Shown here piece after piece: positions 20,393 through 22,145 of a stretch of DNA of 22,145 nt. This stretch comes from JBDSLU01 sp039916225 (GTDB taxonomy: Bacteria; Acidobacteriota; Vicinamibacteria; Vicinamibacterales; Vicinamibacteraceae): NCBI GenBank assembly GCA_039916225.1, contig JBDSLU010000195.1, forward strand, positions 1 through 22,145, in the 5' to 3' direction. Position 1 is the first letter of the stretch; each line of letters begins with the position of its first letter. A model generated the notes under the pieces. The model was not told where the DNA came from, searched no databases, and saw only the letters and a program-made list of their open reading frames with translations. The translations under genes were made by a program, and so were the position numbers.

Positions 20393-21205
20393 CTACGCTC
20401 GGGCCCGGACCGGGGCCGCGGTGGTCCGTCGCTGCACGACCAGCACTTTCAGGCGGGCGCGCAAATCGGTCGGGCCGAGGCCGCGCTCGATGGTGCCGTC
20501 GAGCGCGATCGAGATCAAGCCGCTCTCCTCCGAGACGATCACCGCCACCGCATCGTTCTCTTCGGTCAGGCCGATGGCGGCACGGTGCCGCGTCCCCAAC
20601 TCCCGGCTCAGCGCCGGCTGCACGGTGAGCGGCAGGAAGCAGGACGCCGCCGCGATCCGTCCCTCCTGGATGATGACGGCACCATCGTGGAGCGGCGCGG
20701 TCAGCTGGAAGATGCTGACCAGCAGGTCGTAGGTGACCTGGGCATCGAGCGGGATGCCGCTCTCGATGTAGTTGCGCAGGCCGATCTCGCGCTCGATGAC
20801 GATGATGGCGCCCTGGCGCCGCCCGGCCAGGGTGCTGGCCGCGACCACCACTTCCTCGATTGTCTCGTTGCCGGTCTCGGGCCGGGTCAGCACGCGAAAG
20901 AACGGCGCCCGGCCGAAGTGGGCGAGCGCGCGCCGGATGTCCGACTGGAACAGGACGATGGCGGCGAAGACGATGTAGCCGACCATGTTGCGGATCAGCC
21001 AGTTCACCGTCTGCAGGGGCATCGTCGTCGAGGCGATGAACAGCAGGACGAGAATCCCGGAACCGGCCGCCATCTGGACGGCGCGGGTGCCCCGGATCAG
21101 CTTCAGGGCCTCGTAGATCAGCACCGCCACGAGGAGGATGTCGATCGCATCCCACCACGTGAACGACGTCCGATGCACGAGGGCGCTCAAGGCGTCCGGA
21201 ATCAC
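20393..21205 (-). CDS. cdaA: Membrane diadenylate cyclase (c-di-AMP synthase)
   Basis: A 270-residue enzyme making c-di-AMP from two ATP. Three N-terminal membrane helices (about 20-37, 45-60, 70-86) precede a DisA_N/DAC domain with the catalytic DGA motif Asp174-Gly175-Ala176 (LTAPLHDGAVII) and RHR at 206-208 (LGTRHRAAIG). FQSDIRRALAHFGR after the helices is typical of CdaA. The tail (RTTAAPVRARA) is short and basic. The GTG start at 21205 is exactly six bases after a TACAAT box, so the gene probably has its own leaderless promoter, which would also drive the downstream genes into the BMC cluster. The upstream folP stop is 108 bases away. Confidence 0.95.
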   Translation of the reverse strand: MIPDALSALVHRTSFTWWDAIDILLVAVLIYEALKLIRGTRAVQMAAGSGILVLLFIASTTMPLQTVNWLIRNMVGYIVFAAIVLFQSDIRRALAHFGRAPFFRVLTRPETGNETIEEVVVAASTLAGRRQGAIIVIEREIGLRNYIESGIPLDAQVTYDLLVSIFQLTAPLHDGAVIIQEGRIAAASCFLPLTVQPALSRELGTRHRAAIGLTEENDAVAVIVSEESGLISIALDGTIERGLGPTDLRARLKVLVVQRRTTAAPVRARA

Positions 21206-21217
21206 GCTGGCATTGTA
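21206..21217 (-). promoter_or_regulatory. TACAAT box six bases before the cdaA GTG (leaderless promoter)
   Basis: On the minus strand TACAAT (21217-21212) is followed by GCCAGC and the GTG at 21205. There is no Shine-Dalgarno sequence. The rest of the 108-bp folP-cdaA gap shows no strong -35 or terminator. This would be the start of the transcript for cdaA, ybbR, glmM, pdxJ and probably the genes beyond. Confidence 0.5.
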
Positions 21218-21313
21218 TTTCGGAGTGCGGCGTTTCGTTGGGCGACGGTCGCCGGGGCCGCCGGCGCTGATCCAGGTGGCCCAGACCGGCTCGGTTCGGG
21301 CCTACGCGGGCCG

Positions 21314-22145
21314 TCAGGCTTCGCGCGCCGCCAGGATCGAGTCGGCGACGCGGGCCACCTGCAACATCACCTCGACGCCGTGCACGCGGACGATGTGGGC
21401 GCCGGCCAGGATGCAGGCCGTCACGGCCGCGGCCGTGCCCCACTCCCGCTCGCCGGGCGGCCGGTCGCCGAGCCCGACGCGGAGAAACGACTTGCGCGAC
21501 GGCCCGAGCAGGAGCGGCCGGTCGAGGGCGGCGAAGACCGCGTCGTCGAGCCGCGCCACCAGGCGCAGGCTGTCCTCGGCCCGCTTGGCGAACCCGATGC
21601 CGGGGTCGAGGACGATGCGCTCGCGGGCGACGCCGGCGGCCTCGGCCAGCGCCACGCCGGCCTCGAGCTCGGCGCCGACCTCAGCTACTACCTCGCCGTA
21701 CTGGGCGCGGGCGTACATGGCGTCCGATCGCCCCCGGTTGTGCATCAGGACGAGGGCGGCGCGGCGGCCGGCGACCGTCGCCGCCATGGCCGCATCGCCG
21801 GCCAGGCCGCTGACGTCGTTGACGATCACCGCGCCGGCGTCGAGCGCCGCCGCGGCCACGTCGGCCTTGTAGGTATCGATGGAGATCGGGATCGACGTCT
21901 GGCGGCTGAGCGCCTCGATCACCGGCAGCACCCGCCGGCGCTCGTCCTCGGCGGCGACTGGCGCCGCGCCAGGACGGGTCGATTCACCGCCGACGTCGAG
22001 AAGGTCGGCGCCCTCCGCGATGAGCGACAGCGCGACGTCGACGGCGTGCGCCGCGTCGCGATAGCGGCCGCCGTCAGCGAAAGAATCGGGGGTGACGTTG
22101 AGGATGCCCATCAGGAGCGTGCGCTCGCCGAGAGCGAGCGCACGT
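21314..22145 (-). CDS. folP: Dihydropteroate synthase, 5' end cut by the window
   Basis: At least 276 residues of the folate-pathway enzyme that joins p-aminobenzoate to the pterin diphosphate. Signature segments are MGILNVTPDSFADGG, DVGGESTRPGA, SIDTYKADVAAAALDAGAVIVNDVSG, VLMHNRG, DPGIGFAKRAEDSL, LLGPSRKSFL and VRVHGVE. An ATG at 22111 begins the conserved MGILNVTPDSF, but the frame stays open to the window edge and reads RALALGERTLL before it, which is the usual start of this motif in FolP. The true start is therefore outside the window. An 11-bp perfect inverted repeat lies within this coding edge (22118-22144). folP upstream of cdaA is a common gene order. Confidence 0.96.
   Translation of the reverse strand, partial: RALALGERTLLMGILNVTPDSFADGGRYRDAAHAVDVALSLIAEGADLLDVGGESTRPGAAPVAAEDERRRVLPVIEALSRQTSIPISIDTYKADVAAAALDAGAVIVNDVSGLAGDAAMAATVAGRRAALVLMHNRGRSDAMYARAQYGEVVAEVGAELEAGVALAEAAGVARERIVLDPGIGFAKRAEDSLRLVARLDDAVFAALDRPLLLGPSRKSFLRVGLGDRPPGEREWGTAAAVTACILAGAHIVRVHGVEVMLQVARVADSILAAREA
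22118..22144. repeat. 11-bp perfect inverted repeat inside folP
   Basis: CGTGCGCTCGC and GCGAGCGCACG flank a five-base centre. It encodes the ALALGER region of the FolP N-terminus. GC-rich coding sequence can produce such stems by chance, so function is doubtful. Confidence 0.4.

Overview
The window is a very GC-rich, almost gap-free bacterial chromosome segment. Several things together suggest an Acidobacteriota lineage, probably of the Vicinamibacteria type: a planctomycete-style cytochrome/DUF1549-DUF1553 protein beside a DUF1501 protein, a bacterial microcompartment (BMC) locus with several EutN-type vertex proteins, and a cdaA-ybbR-glmM-pdxJ order. This assignment is inference from gene content; no rRNA or other phylogenetic marker is present. 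I found no tRNA, rRNA, CRISPR array, transposase or phage gene.

Layout. (1) 1-284, plus strand: the 3' end of a maleylpyruvate-isomerase-family protein. (2) 281-3121, minus: a persulfide-dioxygenase-like enzyme with two rhodanese domains, a 1-Cys peroxiredoxin and an exported DUF1287 protein. (3) 3177-4303, plus: a YCII-family protein and a lone ABC ATPase. (4) 4313-11388, plus: a secreted or Tat-type cluster with a c-type haem/DUF1549/DUF1553 protein, a DUF1501 protein, an NHL-propeller protein, an AraC regulator and an amidohydrolase. (5) 11430-22145, minus: one nearly continuous gene train read right to left, folP (cut by the window edge), cdaA, ybbR/cdaR, glmM, pdxJ, a TPR protein, a small membrane-anchored Cys protein, class II aldolase, BMC-H, three EutN-type BMC-P proteins, a small Cys-cluster protein, a D-2-hydroxyacid dehydrogenase, nth, and finally a cyclophilin.

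The most interesting region is 13011-16371, a compact BMC locus. The aldolase carries a C-terminal encapsulation-peptide-like helix. A 76-residue protein has a similar helix at its N-terminus and a CxxCxxC tail, so it may be an undescribed cargo or cofactor carrier. No aldehyde dehydrogenase, phosphotransacylase or alcohol dehydrogenase lies in the window, so the locus is either a satellite or an unusual compartment. It sits at the distal end of what looks like the c-di-AMP/peptidoglycan-precursor operon. The hexamer gene has a consensus AGGAGG ribosome site and is followed by an intercistronic hairpin, whereas the vertex genes have poor ribosome sites, which fits shell stoichiometry.

Two further patterns stand out. 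Four genes (DUF1287, amidohydrolase, cyclophilin, cdaA) have a TANNNT box exactly six bases before the start codon, which is the geometry of leaderless transcription. The 12.1-12.3 kb intergenic region holds an inverted-repeat element full of GGAGG motifs, followed by a G-quadruplex-capable tract that supplies the end of nth.
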